64,000 bases of DNA from Paenibacillus sp. FSL H7-0331. Lineage in GTDB: Bacteria > Bacillota > Bacilli > Paenibacillales > NBRC-103111. The position numbers and the translations under genes were made by a program. Below the pieces are notes generated by a model. That model ran no database searches. It was not told the origin of the DNA and saw only the letters and a program-made list of their open reading frames with translations. Shown in pieces: positions 17,633 to 24,802 of this stretch. Position 1 is the stretch's first letter. Every line of letters begins with the position of its first letter. The stretch covers positions 9,359 to 73,358 of the forward strand of contig NZ_MRTH01000040.1 of NCBI RefSeq assembly GCF_001956045.1, written 5' to 3'.

Positions 17633-19834
17633 TTATGAAGTATATTGTGGAGGAAATCCTAATAGTTTTGCAATTCTGGCTACCAGTTCTTGCTGTGAAA
17701 TCATCATTTGATAAATTTCGTCATATTGTTTGTTACGCATTTCTTCTCTTTTGATGTCTTGCTCTTCAATATCCGTTACTTTTTCTGTGAGTGTCTGCAC
17801 CGCACTGCGCAGCTCTGTAACTTCTTCAGACATACCATCATAACGTGCGTTCAGCGATTCTGCTGTGGTCAATAATTCATTTTTGATGTCCTGCTCTACC
17901 ATTTCGGTTACATTTTCTGCGAATGTCTTTATCACGCTGCGCAGTTCCGTAACTTCTTCAGACATATCATCAAACCGTGTGTTCACTGATTCTGCTGTGG
18001 CTATTAATTCATTTTTGATATCCTGCTCTACAATTTCGGTTACATTTTCTGTGAGTGTTTGTAGCTCGCTGCGCAGTTCCGTAACTTCTTCAGACATACC
18101 ATCAAACCGTGTGTTCACTGATTCTACCGTGGCTATTAATTCACTTTTAATGTCTCGCTCTTCAATATCCGTTACTTTTTCTGTGAGTGTTTGTAGCTCG
18201 CTACGCAGTTCCGTAACTTCTTCAGACATATCATCAAACCGTGTGTTTACTGTTTCTACCGTGGCTATTAATTCACTTTTGATGTCTTGCTCTACAATAT
18301 CCGTTACTTTTTCTGTTAGTGTCTGCATCTCGCTGCGCAGTTCCGTAACTTCTTCTGACATATCACCAAACCGTGTGTTCACTGATTCTACCGTGGCTAT
18401 TAATTCACTCTTGATGTCTTGCTCTACAATTTCGGTTACACTTTCTGTAAGTGTCTGTAGCTCACTGCGCAGTTCTGTAACTTCTTCAAACATACCGTCA
18501 TAACGTGCGTTCAACGATTCTGCCGTGGCTATTAATTCACTTTTGATGTCTTGCTCTACAATTTCGGTTACGTTTTCTGTGAGTGTCTGTAGCTCACTGC
18601 GTAGTTCTGTAACTTCTTCAGACATACCGTCATAATGTGCGTTCAGCGATTCTGCCGTGGCTATTAATTCACTTTTGATGTCTTGCTCAACAATATCCGT
18701 TACTTTTTCTGTAAGTGTCTGTATCTCGCTGCGCAAATCCGTCACTTCTTCAGACATACCGTCATACCGTGTGTTCAGCGATTCTGCTGTGGCCAATAAT
18801 TCATTTTTGATATCCTGCTCTACAATTTCCGTTACATTTTCTGCAAGTGTCTTTATCTCGCTGCGCAGTTCTGTAACTTCTTCAGACATACCGTCATACC
18901 GTTTGTTCAGCGATTCTGCTGTGGTTATTAATTCACTTTTGATATCCTGCTGTACAATGTCCGTTACATTTTTTGTGAGTGTCTTTATGTCACTGCGCAG
19001 TTCTGTGACTTCATCAGATACGCTCTCATACCGTGTGGTAAGTGTCTGCATAACATTACCTAGTACGGTTACTTTAACGGATACACCGTCATATCGTGTG
19101 TCCTGAGATTCTGCAACGGCAATTAATTCACTTTTGATGTCTTGTTCAACAATTTCGGTTACGTTTTCTGTAAGTGTCTGTATCACATTGCGAAGTTCTG
19201 CGACTTCTTCTGACACACCACCATATCTTGTATTTAGTAATTCAACTTTGGAAGTAATTTCATTTGTAACATCTTGTTGTAAAACTTCATGTATTTTTCC
19301 CGTGAGTACTTGGAGAATATTACGCAGCTCAATGACTTCTTTACTTAACTGAACGTTTGAGCTATCTATAATTGGCGACAAAAGCGTGCCGTACTCCTTA
19401 GACGCTATAGTAACCTTTTGAATCATATCCTGTAAATGGTCTTTAACATCCTTGGGTTGTCTGTTAGCTTCTAATTTTTGTTTAAGTATCTCGACAACAT
19501 TCCGTAGTTCCGTCGTCTCCTTACTAAACGGAATCTCGAGGTTATGAATATTAGGTGTTTCAGAGGTTTCAGGCGTTTCGCTTTCATTCATTTCGGTAAC
19601 AGCCTGTTGGCGCATTTCCTGTAAATGGTCTTTTATATGCTTAATTGATTTATTGGCATCCCTCATCTTGGAAATGATCTCGAAAATATTTAGTGCTTCT
19701 TCTGTGTATCTGAGGGAACCATTCATAACTACAGTCGGAAAATATTCGCGATATTGGTTTGACCAACCAGTAACAGCAGTACGCGTTTTCCCAAGTTTAT
19801 TGGCGATCTCAGAAAGCTTATAAGTTTTTTTCAT
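17633..19834 (-). CDS. MerR-like DNA-binding protein with long 44-residue coiled-coil repeat array (RacA/DUF3967-like)
   Basis: 733-residue protein of unknown role. An ATG at 19834 follows AAGGAGCATACA. The N-terminus (YKLSEIANKLGKTRTAVTGW) is a MerR-type winged-helix reader, as in RacA-like chromosome-anchoring proteins. From about residue 130 on, degenerate repeats give way to about eleven copies of a 44-residue unit that contains VTELRSE, QTLTE and a VEQDIKSELIAT core. The C-terminus (MMISQQELVARIAKLLGF) resembles the DUF3967 tail of such proteins. No membrane segments are seen. The repeats predict a very long helical rod. I infer a structural DNA-linked protein or an architectural regulator. 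A promoter lies 66-95 bp upstream, so it is transcribed alone. Confidence 0.75.
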   Translation of the reverse strand: MKKTYKLSEIANKLGKTRTAVTGWSNQYREYFPTVVMNGSLRYTEEALNIFEIISKMRDANKSIKHIKDHLQEMRQQAVTEMNESETPETSETPNIHNLEIPFSKETTELRNVVEILKQKLEANRQPKDVKDHLQDMIQKVTIASKEYGTLLSPIIDSSNVQLSKEVIELRNILQVLTGKIHEVLQQDVTNEITSKVELLNTRYGGVSEEVAELRNVIQTLTENVTEIVEQDIKSELIAVAESQDTRYDGVSVKVTVLGNVMQTLTTRYESVSDEVTELRSDIKTLTKNVTDIVQQDIKSELITTAESLNKRYDGMSEEVTELRSEIKTLAENVTEIVEQDIKNELLATAESLNTRYDGMSEEVTDLRSEIQTLTEKVTDIVEQDIKSELIATAESLNAHYDGMSEEVTELRSELQTLTENVTEIVEQDIKSELIATAESLNARYDGMFEEVTELRSELQTLTESVTEIVEQDIKSELIATVESVNTRFGDMSEEVTELRSEMQTLTEKVTDIVEQDIKSELIATVETVNTRFDDMSEEVTELRSELQTLTEKVTDIEERDIKSELIATVESVNTRFDGMSEEVTELRSELQTLTENVTEIVEQDIKNELIATAESVNTRFDDMSEEVTELRSVIKTFAENVTEMVEQDIKNELLTTAESLNARYDGMSEEVTELRSAVQTLTEKVTDIEEQDIKREEMRNKQYDEIYQMMISQQELVARIAKLLGFPPQYTS
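17745..19190 (-). repeat. Tandem 132-bp coding repeats in the coiled-coil gene
   Basis: About eleven imperfect copies of 132 bp encode the 44-residue unit. Each has a QDIK core; the last runs into the unique C-terminus and the first ones are degenerate. Nearly identical DNA such as GAGCAAGACATCAAAAGTGA recurs, so copy number can change by recombination. Confidence 0.85.
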
Positions 19835-19899
19835 TGTATGCTCCTTCGTCCTTTCTTCTTTAAATAATTTTTGTCGTACCATTAGGCTATAGCTGTTTC

Positions 19900-19929
19900 A
19901 TTTTATTCAGGACACTATATAAATGACAA
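19900..19929 (-). promoter_or_regulatory. Likely sigma-A promoter of the coiled-coil gene
   Basis: TTGTCA (19924-19929) and TAAAAT (19900-19905) are 18 nt apart on the minus strand, 66 bp upstream of the chosen ATG. The dispersed structured repeat at 19970-20022 lies further upstream. Confidence 0.5.
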
Positions 19930-19969
19930 TGAAAGAAGAAAATAACACCTGGTACACTTACCACAAACC

Positions 19970-20022
19970 AAAGAGCCCTCTCTGGCTCATTCCTCTAGAG
20001 GAATAGCACATAAGAAGGCTTA
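19970..20022. repeat. Dispersed structured repeat, copy A
   Basis: This element shares AACCAAAGAGCCCTCTCTGG and a downstream AGAAGGCTT with the copy at 42883-42938. It can fold as GAGCC-CTCTCT-GGCTC followed by a perfect palindrome ATTCCTCTAGAGGAAT. It follows the 3' end of tatA on the minus strand. Terminator, noncoding RNA or repeat element are all possible. Confidence 0.7.
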
Positions 20023-20060
20023 TTGTGAACGACATGTTGTACCAACCTGTTTCGTTTAGA

Positions 20061-20267
20061 TTAAAGCGGCTTAGCCGACAAATCCTTCTCTGCTTTTGGC
20101 TCTGGTTCTTCTTTAGTTTCGGATACTAACTCTCTGGCTGATGCTTTAAATTCATGAAGTGTACGACCGACAGCCCGACCCAGCTCCGGCAATTTGGAAG
20201 GTCCGAATAAAATGAGTATGACAACAAGAATCATGATAAGTCCTGGAATACCAATATTTTGCAACAT
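20061..20267 (-). CDS. tatA: Twin-arginine translocase subunit TatA
   Basis: Pore-forming subunit of the Tat exporter for folded proteins, 68 residues. A single transmembrane helix ([14 protein letters not shown]) precedes the conserved [14 protein letters not shown] amphipathic helix, with its Phe-Gly hinge, and an acidic/lysine tail. The ATG is preceded by GGGAGTGATGTCAT. It follows the RidA gene (29-bp gap) and is transcribed away from tatC, which is divergent at 23042. It is the last gene of an operon whose first gene encodes a Tat substrate. I infer a dedicated TatAC pair for that enzyme, like B. subtilis TatAd-TatCd with PhoD. Confidence 0.93.
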   Translation of the reverse strand: MLQNIGIPGLIMILVVILILFGPSKLPELGRAVGRTLHEFKASARELVSETKEEPEPKAEKDLSAKPL

Positions 20268-20296
20268 ATGACATCACTCCCTATATAATGGATAGA

Positions 20297-20857
20297 TTAA
20301 TTTTGATTATGTTTTTTAGGATATACAGCGACTGCTTCAACTTCAATTAACCAATCATCATTAACAAGGCTCGCAACACCGACCGTTGAGCGTGCGGTTT
20401 TTACCGGATTGTCCGGTTTATTGAAATACTCGGCATAGGCTTCATTCCAGCCCGCGTAATCAAATTTGTTATCTTTGCTCTTATCAGCCGTTAAATAAGC
20501 GCGGAGGTAAATCACATCGTTCATGGTCAAGCCTTTCTCCGCGAGCTGCTTCTCAAAATTTTTGAATACCCCAATTGCTTGTGTCTTCGTATCGCCATAA
20601 CGCTCATATACGGTTGCTCCATCTTTATTTAATAAAGGAGGAACGGTGCCGCTGGTATACAGGTAAGCAGCGCCGGCAGGGACAGAAACTCCACTGGAAA
20701 TTGTCGACGTTGCGCTTCCATAAAATTCAGACTCATAAATCGGCTCCGCATTTATTTTATTCGGCTTGTCCGGCTCGTCTGCTGCAAAAGCCGTGATACT
20801 GATCGCACCAGACATAACAGCAAGCAGCAGCATAGATTTCATATTTTTCTTTAGCAT
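20297..20857 (-). CDS. Secreted RidA-family imine/enamine deaminase
   Basis: RidA proteins hydrolyse reactive enamine/imine intermediates to 2-oxo acids and ammonia. This 186-residue member has a Sec-type signal peptide (KSMLLLAVMSGAISITAFA, cleavage likely after AFA), unlike cytosolic RidA. The catalytic Arg is kept at position 156 (KTARSTVGVASL) and the C-terminal IEVEAVAV supplies the conserved Glu. The GLTMNDVIYLRAYL segment is the family helix. It lies between the amino-acid-oxidase-like gene and tatA in one operon. I infer that it clears the imino acids that enzyme makes on the outer face of the membrane. GAGGAG lies 12 bases before the ATG. Confidence 0.88.
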   Translation of the reverse strand: MLKKNMKSMLLLAVMSGAISITAFAADEPDKPNKINAEPIYESEFYGSATSTISSGVSVPAGAAYLYTSGTVPPLLNKDGATVYERYGDTKTQAIGVFKNFEKQLAEKGLTMNDVIYLRAYLTADKSKDNKFDYAGWNEAYAEYFNKPDNPVKTARSTVGVASLVNDDWLIEVEAVAVYPKKHNQN

Positions 20858-20895
20858 AAGTTCACAGGTCTCCTCTTCTGTTCGATAATGAGCTA

Positions 20896-22503
20896 TTAAG
20901 CCTTCAATACACGCTGGTGGAGCTCGGTGACAACTTTACGCGCCGACTCAATTCCGCCAGCCATCCAAGCTGTAATGTAGCTCATGTGCTCCCCGGCCAG
21001 ATAAATCCTGCCGTCTGGCTTGCACAGCGTCTGATAATGGGTTTTCCGATCCTCTTCCGTATAAGCAGCCCATCCACCCTGGTTGTACTTAATATTTTTC
21101 CAATGGATGGAGAACGAGGTTTCGAACTCTTTATAAAATTGCGGGTGAATTTTGGCGCCTGTGCTTAGTGCATATTGCTCACGCTGCGCAAGAGTCATTG
21201 CACCTAATCGGTCTGCAGCAGCTCCGTTTGCATAGTAGGCAAGCAAAATTCCCTTCTGAGCGTTGTATCCGGTTGGAGGATAGTAGATCGAGGCCACATC
21301 GGTATTGGTTACCGTAGTACCCCCATATAGCTGCTCATCCGTTTCCCAGAAGCGACGTTTGAACTGGATGCCCAGCTTACCTGCAGAGGCATAATTGATA
21401 CTGGAGATCGCTTTCTGCATTTCCGGTGAGAAGTCAGCCGGGATATTGCGAAGCACTGGCAATGGAATCGTGCAAATACAGAAATCACCAGTGATTTCTT
21501 TTATTGCCCCGGTGTCTCTATTCTTGTAAACAACCCGGACTCCGCTATCGTCCTGACGGATTTCACTAACCTCAGCGTGGAATACCATATTATGGCCAAC
21601 TCGCTTCTCGAATGCTTGCGGGATTTTGTCCATGCCGCCAACCGGATGGAACATCATCATTTGTTGGTCATACCCATACTCGCTGGAGAAGAAGTTGCCA
21701 AAGCCCGAGCTAATGATCGCGTTCACATCGAACGGGTCACGGATGACTCCGGCATCGAGCTTGCCGCCCGGTTCTGATTGATAGCCTCCCCGGGAGGAGC
21801 CTTTGTAGAACAGGTCCGCATTGAGGTCGCCTTCGCGCTTCAAATACGCAACCAGTTTCTCTTTTTCCTCAGCATTCAACGGCAAATCAAGTGCATTCTG
21901 GTTGACTGCTTTGGCCAGCATCTCAGAGACATAACCTCTAACGTCTGCTTTTACTGCACGCTTTCTAATTTTTTGCCCGGATAATGCACCAACATTTTCG
22001 CTATAGTAATAACCGTGATCGTTAACATTATTAAATGGTTCTATGGGAATGCCGAATTTACGTATGTACTCCATCGTTACATGGAACTGCGGGATACGCA
22101 TGGGCCCTGCATTCAGGTACATGTGCTCTCCGCTATCAAAACGTGCAACCTGCTTCACACCGCCAATCTCCGTAACCGTTGTACCTTTCCTTACAGACCA
22201 GATTCTCCCCCCAGAGCGAGAACGCGCTTCAAGAATCGTACAATCGTACCCTGCCTCCTCCAGCTCATAAGCTGCTGTCATCCCGGCAATCCCACCACCA
22301 AGAATGATGACCCGCTTGCCGTTACGATTCGTTAAGGATAAATCGTTTCTACTCGGTGGCGTGTACTCCGCTGCTTTCATTGTTTCGGGAGAAAATAATC
22401 CCATGGTACCCATTACACTGAATAAGGCAGCTGATCCTCCGATTTTACCGACAGTAGTCAAGAACTGTCTTCGTGTAATCTCATTTGGTCCTTTGTTTTC
22501 CAT
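20896..22503 (-). CDS. Tat-exported flavin amine oxidase, L-amino-acid-oxidase-like
   Basis: FAD-dependent oxidase of about 535 residues that probably converts L-amino acids to 2-imino acids with hydrogen peroxide. An ATG at 22503 after AGGAGAG gives a twin-arginine signal, ITRRQFLTTVG (RR at 11-12), before a hydrophobic stretch and the end of the signal near residue 45. The dinucleotide fold is ILGGGIAGMTAAYELEEAG at about 67-85. NAGPMRIPQFH at 131-141 matches the substrate-carboxylate-binding segment of snake-venom and bacterial LAAOs, with Arg136 as the key residue. DGRIYLAGEHMSYITAW near the C-terminus is the FAD-binding end typical of these enzymes. It starts the leftward operon with ridA and tatA. 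A TnrA/GlnR box lies upstream. Confidence 0.9.
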   Translation of the reverse strand: MENKGPNEITRRQFLTTVGKIGGSAALFSVMGTMGLFSPETMKAAEYTPPSRNDLSLTNRNGKRVIILGGGIAGMTAAYELEEAGYDCTILEARSRSGGRIWSVRKGTTVTEIGGVKQVARFDSGEHMYLNAGPMRIPQFHVTMEYIRKFGIPIEPFNNVNDHGYYYSENVGALSGQKIRKRAVKADVRGYVSEMLAKAVNQNALDLPLNAEEKEKLVAYLKREGDLNADLFYKGSSRGGYQSEPGGKLDAGVIRDPFDVNAIISSGFGNFFSSEYGYDQQMMMFHPVGGMDKIPQAFEKRVGHNMVFHAEVSEIRQDDSGVRVVYKNRDTGAIKEITGDFCICTIPLPVLRNIPADFSPEMQKAISSINYASAGKLGIQFKRRFWETDEQLYGGTTVTNTDVASIYYPPTGYNAQKGILLAYYANGAAADRLGAMTLAQREQYALSTGAKIHPQFYKEFETSFSIHWKNIKYNQGGWAAYTEEDRKTHYQTLCKPDGRIYLAGEHMSYITAWMAGGIESARKVVTELHQRVLKA

Positions 22504-22544
22504 CTTAACACTCTCCTGTTCAGCTATCATTGAATCTGAAAATA

Positions 22545-22596
22545 ACCATACCAAATTTTAAAACATGTGTATTAATTTATGTTAGTAAATCTAACA
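22545..22596 (-). promoter_or_regulatory. TnrA/GlnR box and -10 region of the amine oxidase operon
   Basis: TGTTAGTAAATCTAACA (22580-22596) fits the TGTNA-N7-TNACA consensus of TnrA/GlnR exactly. On the minus strand a -10-like TATGGT at 22545-22550 puts transcription start near 22538, about 50 bp from the box centre, the spacing usual for TnrA-activated promoters. No good -35 is seen, which suits an activated promoter. Confidence 0.75.
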
Positions 22597-22738
22597 TAGT
22601 TTTTTTGGCTCACTATCAAAATTAGGTAGTTTTTACCATGAAAAAAGAATTCATACTTGATATCATGTTGGAAATGATGTAAGTTTAGTGCCAATGCAAC
22701 CCTTTTCATTTATTACTTCATGCAAAACAAATGTTTAA

Positions 22739-22756
22739 TGTGACGTAAATATTACA
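22739..22756 (+). promoter_or_regulatory. Imperfect TnrA/GlnR-like box in the leader of the merR-like gene
   Basis: TGTGACGTAAATATTACA resembles the box but has an 8-nt rather than 7-nt spacer. It lies immediately upstream of the ribosome site GGAGG, so binding there would repress the regulator gene and tatC. The longer spacer makes this uncertain. Confidence 0.35.
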
Positions 22757-22775
22757 TGGTTTGGAGGTTGTTAGT

Positions 22776-23021
22776 GTGAAGGAAAAAGTGATGGGAATTG
22801 GAGTGGTATGTGAATTAACAGGACTTTCCGAACGGCAAATTCGGTATTATGAGGAAAGGCAGCTGATTAGTCCTGACCGAACTCAGGGACGCACCCGCAA
22901 ATACTCGTTCGAGGATGTGGAGAGGATTAAGGAAATACAGCAGAAGATGATGGAAGGCTTTAATACTTTCGAAATCAGACAGTTGGCTGCAAAAGGCCGG
23001 TTGAAACTCAAATACAGCTGA
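22776..23021 (+). CDS. TnrA/GlnR-like MerR-family regulator, short form
   Basis: Predicted nitrogen regulator of 81 residues. [20 protein letters not shown] followed by [24 protein letters not shown] is very close in pattern to the winged-helix domain of TnrA and GlnR. The tail after the DNA-binding domain is short (KGRLKLKYS), shorter than that of TnrA, so glutamine-synthetase feedback through the C-terminus may be lost or altered. I start at GTG 22776, eight bases after GGAGG; an in-frame TTG at 22761 overlaps the ribosome site. It is co-directional with tatC 20 bp downstream and divergent from the amine oxidase operon. It probably reads the boxes in the shared gap. Confidence 0.83.
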   Translation: MKEKVMGIGVVCELTGLSERQIRYYEERQLISPDRTQGRTRKYSFEDVERIKEIQQKMMEGFNTFEIRQLAAKGRLKLKYS

Positions 23022-23041
23022 ATAAGAAAGGGAGATATCTG

Positions 23042-23782
23042 ATGAACGAGCCTAACGCAATGACATTCCTCGGACATGTAGGAGAACTGCGCAAACGAAT
23101 CATTCTTGTTTTAGCTGTAGTCGTTATAGCGATGATAGCCGGCTTATTCATAGCTCCGCAAATTTTACATTTTTTAAAAAGCATGCCCCCCGCCTCCGAC
23201 ATGGTCTGGAATGTGTTCTCTCCGTGGGATAGCGCAAAAATTTATATGAGCGTAGCACTGGCCTTCTCCATTGTCGTTTCATTGCCTTATATCCTTTATC
23301 AAATTTGGGCTTTCGTCAAAAAGGGTTTAAGGCCCGTTGAGCAGGATGCGGCATTTTTATACATACCTTTTGCATTTATCTCTTTTATTATTGGGCTTAG
23401 CTTTTCGTATTTTATTGTGTTTCCGATGAGCCTTGCCTTCACCACAAGCATTACCAAAAACCTGGGGTTCTCTGAAACCTACGGTGTTTATCAATACTTT
23501 TCTTTTATGTTTAATATCATTCTGCCTGTTTCCCTTGCGTTTGAGCTTCCCATCATCGTGATGTTTCTGACCAAGCTGGGAGTGTTGAATCCTAAACGGC
23601 TGAATGCTTTACGTCGGCATGCTTATCTGATTCTGGTCATTACGGCCAGCTTGATCTCACCTCCAGAAATTATTTCTCATCTTATGGTCTTTGTTCCACT
23701 TGTTTTATTGTATGAGATCAGTATCGTGCTCTCTGGTGTAGTCTACCGTCGTAAGAATCACAAAGCTTTTGCCAGTGGGTGA
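23042..23782 (+). CDS. tatC: Twin-arginine translocase subunit TatC
   Basis: Signal-peptide receptor of the Tat exporter, 246 residues with six predicted transmembrane helices. The N-terminal LGHVGELRKRI is the conserved cytoplasmic motif that binds twin-arginine signals. FVKKGLRPVEQ in the first cytoplasmic loop is also a family mark, as are SYFIVFPMSLAF and FELPIIVMFLTKLGVLNP further on. Residues ITASLISPPEIISHLM near the C-terminus match the last helices. The ATG follows GGGAGATATCTG. It is paired with the TnrA-like gene upstream and with tatA in the divergent operon, and its client here is most likely the amine oxidase. Confidence 0.95.
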   Translation: MNEPNAMTFLGHVGELRKRIILVLAVVVIAMIAGLFIAPQILHFLKSMPPASDMVWNVFSPWDSAKIYMSVALAFSIVVSLPYILYQIWAFVKKGLRPVEQDAAFLYIPFAFISFIIGLSFSYFIVFPMSLAFTTSITKNLGFSETYGVYQYFSFMFNIILPVSLAFELPIIVMFLTKLGVLNPKRLNALRRHAYLILVITASLISPPEIISHLMVFVPLVLLYEISIVLSGVVYRRKNHKAFASG

Positions 23783-23836
23783 GATCGGTGTATGGAAGGA
23801 GATGCGGGGAATACGCATAGGTCTGGAGAACGACTA

Positions 23837-23864
23837 CAAGGCAGCTATTGAGGTAGCTGCCTTG
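23837..23864 (+). terminator. Possible terminator of the merR-tatC transcript
   Basis: CAAGGCAGCTA and TAGCTGCCTTG form an 11-bp stem with a 6-nt loop 54 bp after the tatC stop. The trailing sequence is G/T-rich rather than a pure T run. Confidence 0.6.
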
Positions 23865-23970
23865 GTGGTTGTGGACTGAGTTTCGATAAATTATATGATC
23901 CGACTCCTCCAATAGTAATCGACAGAACGTAGTTCAGCGAAATAGAGATGGAAATCACAAGAATATGACC

Positions 23971-24285
23971 TCAGAAAGCATGTTGCATTTTACCTATCTG
24001 ACCAAGTACTATAGTAAGAATACCAATTAATATAATAAGTATAATGGGCGAAAGCAAGAAATATATGACCACCTTTTCTTCCAAAAACATTTTTTTGAAC
24101 GATGGTATATATAAAGAAACTATTAATAATATAGCTGCAAATCCAGAATATATTATCCACCATATTATGAATGGGTTATGGTATAAAAATAAAATCCCTG
24201 TGATCCATACGGTAAGGAAAATATAAGAAATCATCAATCTAATTCTACGTTTCTTTCTTGTCGGTTGATTGTCAGATATTTCCAT
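23971..24285 (-). CDS. Small four-helix membrane protein of unknown function (paralogue 1)
   Basis: 104 residues with about four hydrophobic helices after a basic N-terminus (NQPTRKKRRIRLMISYIFL). It is homologous along its length to the next upstream gene at 24323-24634 (NQPLRKKRRVRLTIAYIYLL), so the pair is a tandem duplication. GGGGGAG precedes the ATG. The PSFKKMFLEEK loop is shared between the two (PSIRNMYKEEK). No catalytic motif is visible, and I do not recognise the family. The proteins may form a complex in the membrane. Confidence 0.7.
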   Translation of the reverse strand: MEISDNQPTRKKRRIRLMISYIFLTVWITGILFLYHNPFIIWWIIYSGFAAILLIVSLYIPSFKKMFLEEKVVIYFLLSPIILIILIGILTIVLGQIGKMQHAF

Positions 24286-24322
24286 AAATCTCCCCCAGTT
24301 TTATTCATTAAAATATATCAAC

Positions 24323-24634
24323 TCAAGCTCCAGCTGCAGAATTCGTAATATAATATATCCATGTGAAGACTCCAATAACAAACAATAACGGGCACAAAAC
24401 CATAATAGCTGCTAATTTCTCCTCTTTATACATGTTCCGGATCGAAGGAATAAGTAAAACAACCCATGGAATTATTCCAAGTGGCGGATAAATTACTAGC
24501 CAAGGAAGTAAAAGAAATGGATGCCCAAGTAAAGTAGTAAATAGAAGGGTACCTATAACCCAAGTTAGTAAATAGATATATGCAATTGTCAAACGAACTC
24601 GTCTTTTTTTTCTTAATGGCTGATTATTGTTCAA
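24323..24634 (-). CDS. Small four-helix membrane protein of unknown function (paralogue 2)
   Basis: About 103 residues with four predicted membrane helices and the same basic N-terminal motif and mid-loop as its neighbour at 23971-24285. A run of six Gs abuts the ATG at 24640, so a TTG at 24634 is the better-spaced start. The gap to its paralogue is 37 bp, so they are probably co-transcribed. The function is unknown. Confidence 0.68.
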   Translation of the reverse strand: MNNNQPLRKKRRVRLTIAYIYLLTWVIGTLLFTTLLGHPFLLLPWLVIYPPLGIIPWVVLLIPSIRNMYKEEKLAAIMVLCPLLFVIGVFTWIYYITNSAAGA

Positions 24635-24802
24635 CTTCATCCCCCCAAATGAAAGAAAAAAACAGACACTTAAACACTTCGTTCCACGCGACCGACAAGG
24701 CGAATTTTAGCCCTACTGGAAAAAGCCATACCCGGAATACAAATAAGGTTATGGCCTGAATGTACCAGCTATTTTAAGTCTCTAACTTAGGGCATCACGG
24801 TC

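Noticed and set aside
17745..19190. Possible CRISPR array because of regular spacing
   Set aside because: The repeats are 132 bp, contiguous and coding, with no unique spacers and no cas genes.
17865..19352. Three plus-strand open frames across the 44-residue repeat gene
   Set aside because: They mirror the repeat on the other strand with Ser/Val-rich periodic sequence and no ribosome sites; the minus-strand gene has a proper start, domain and promoter.
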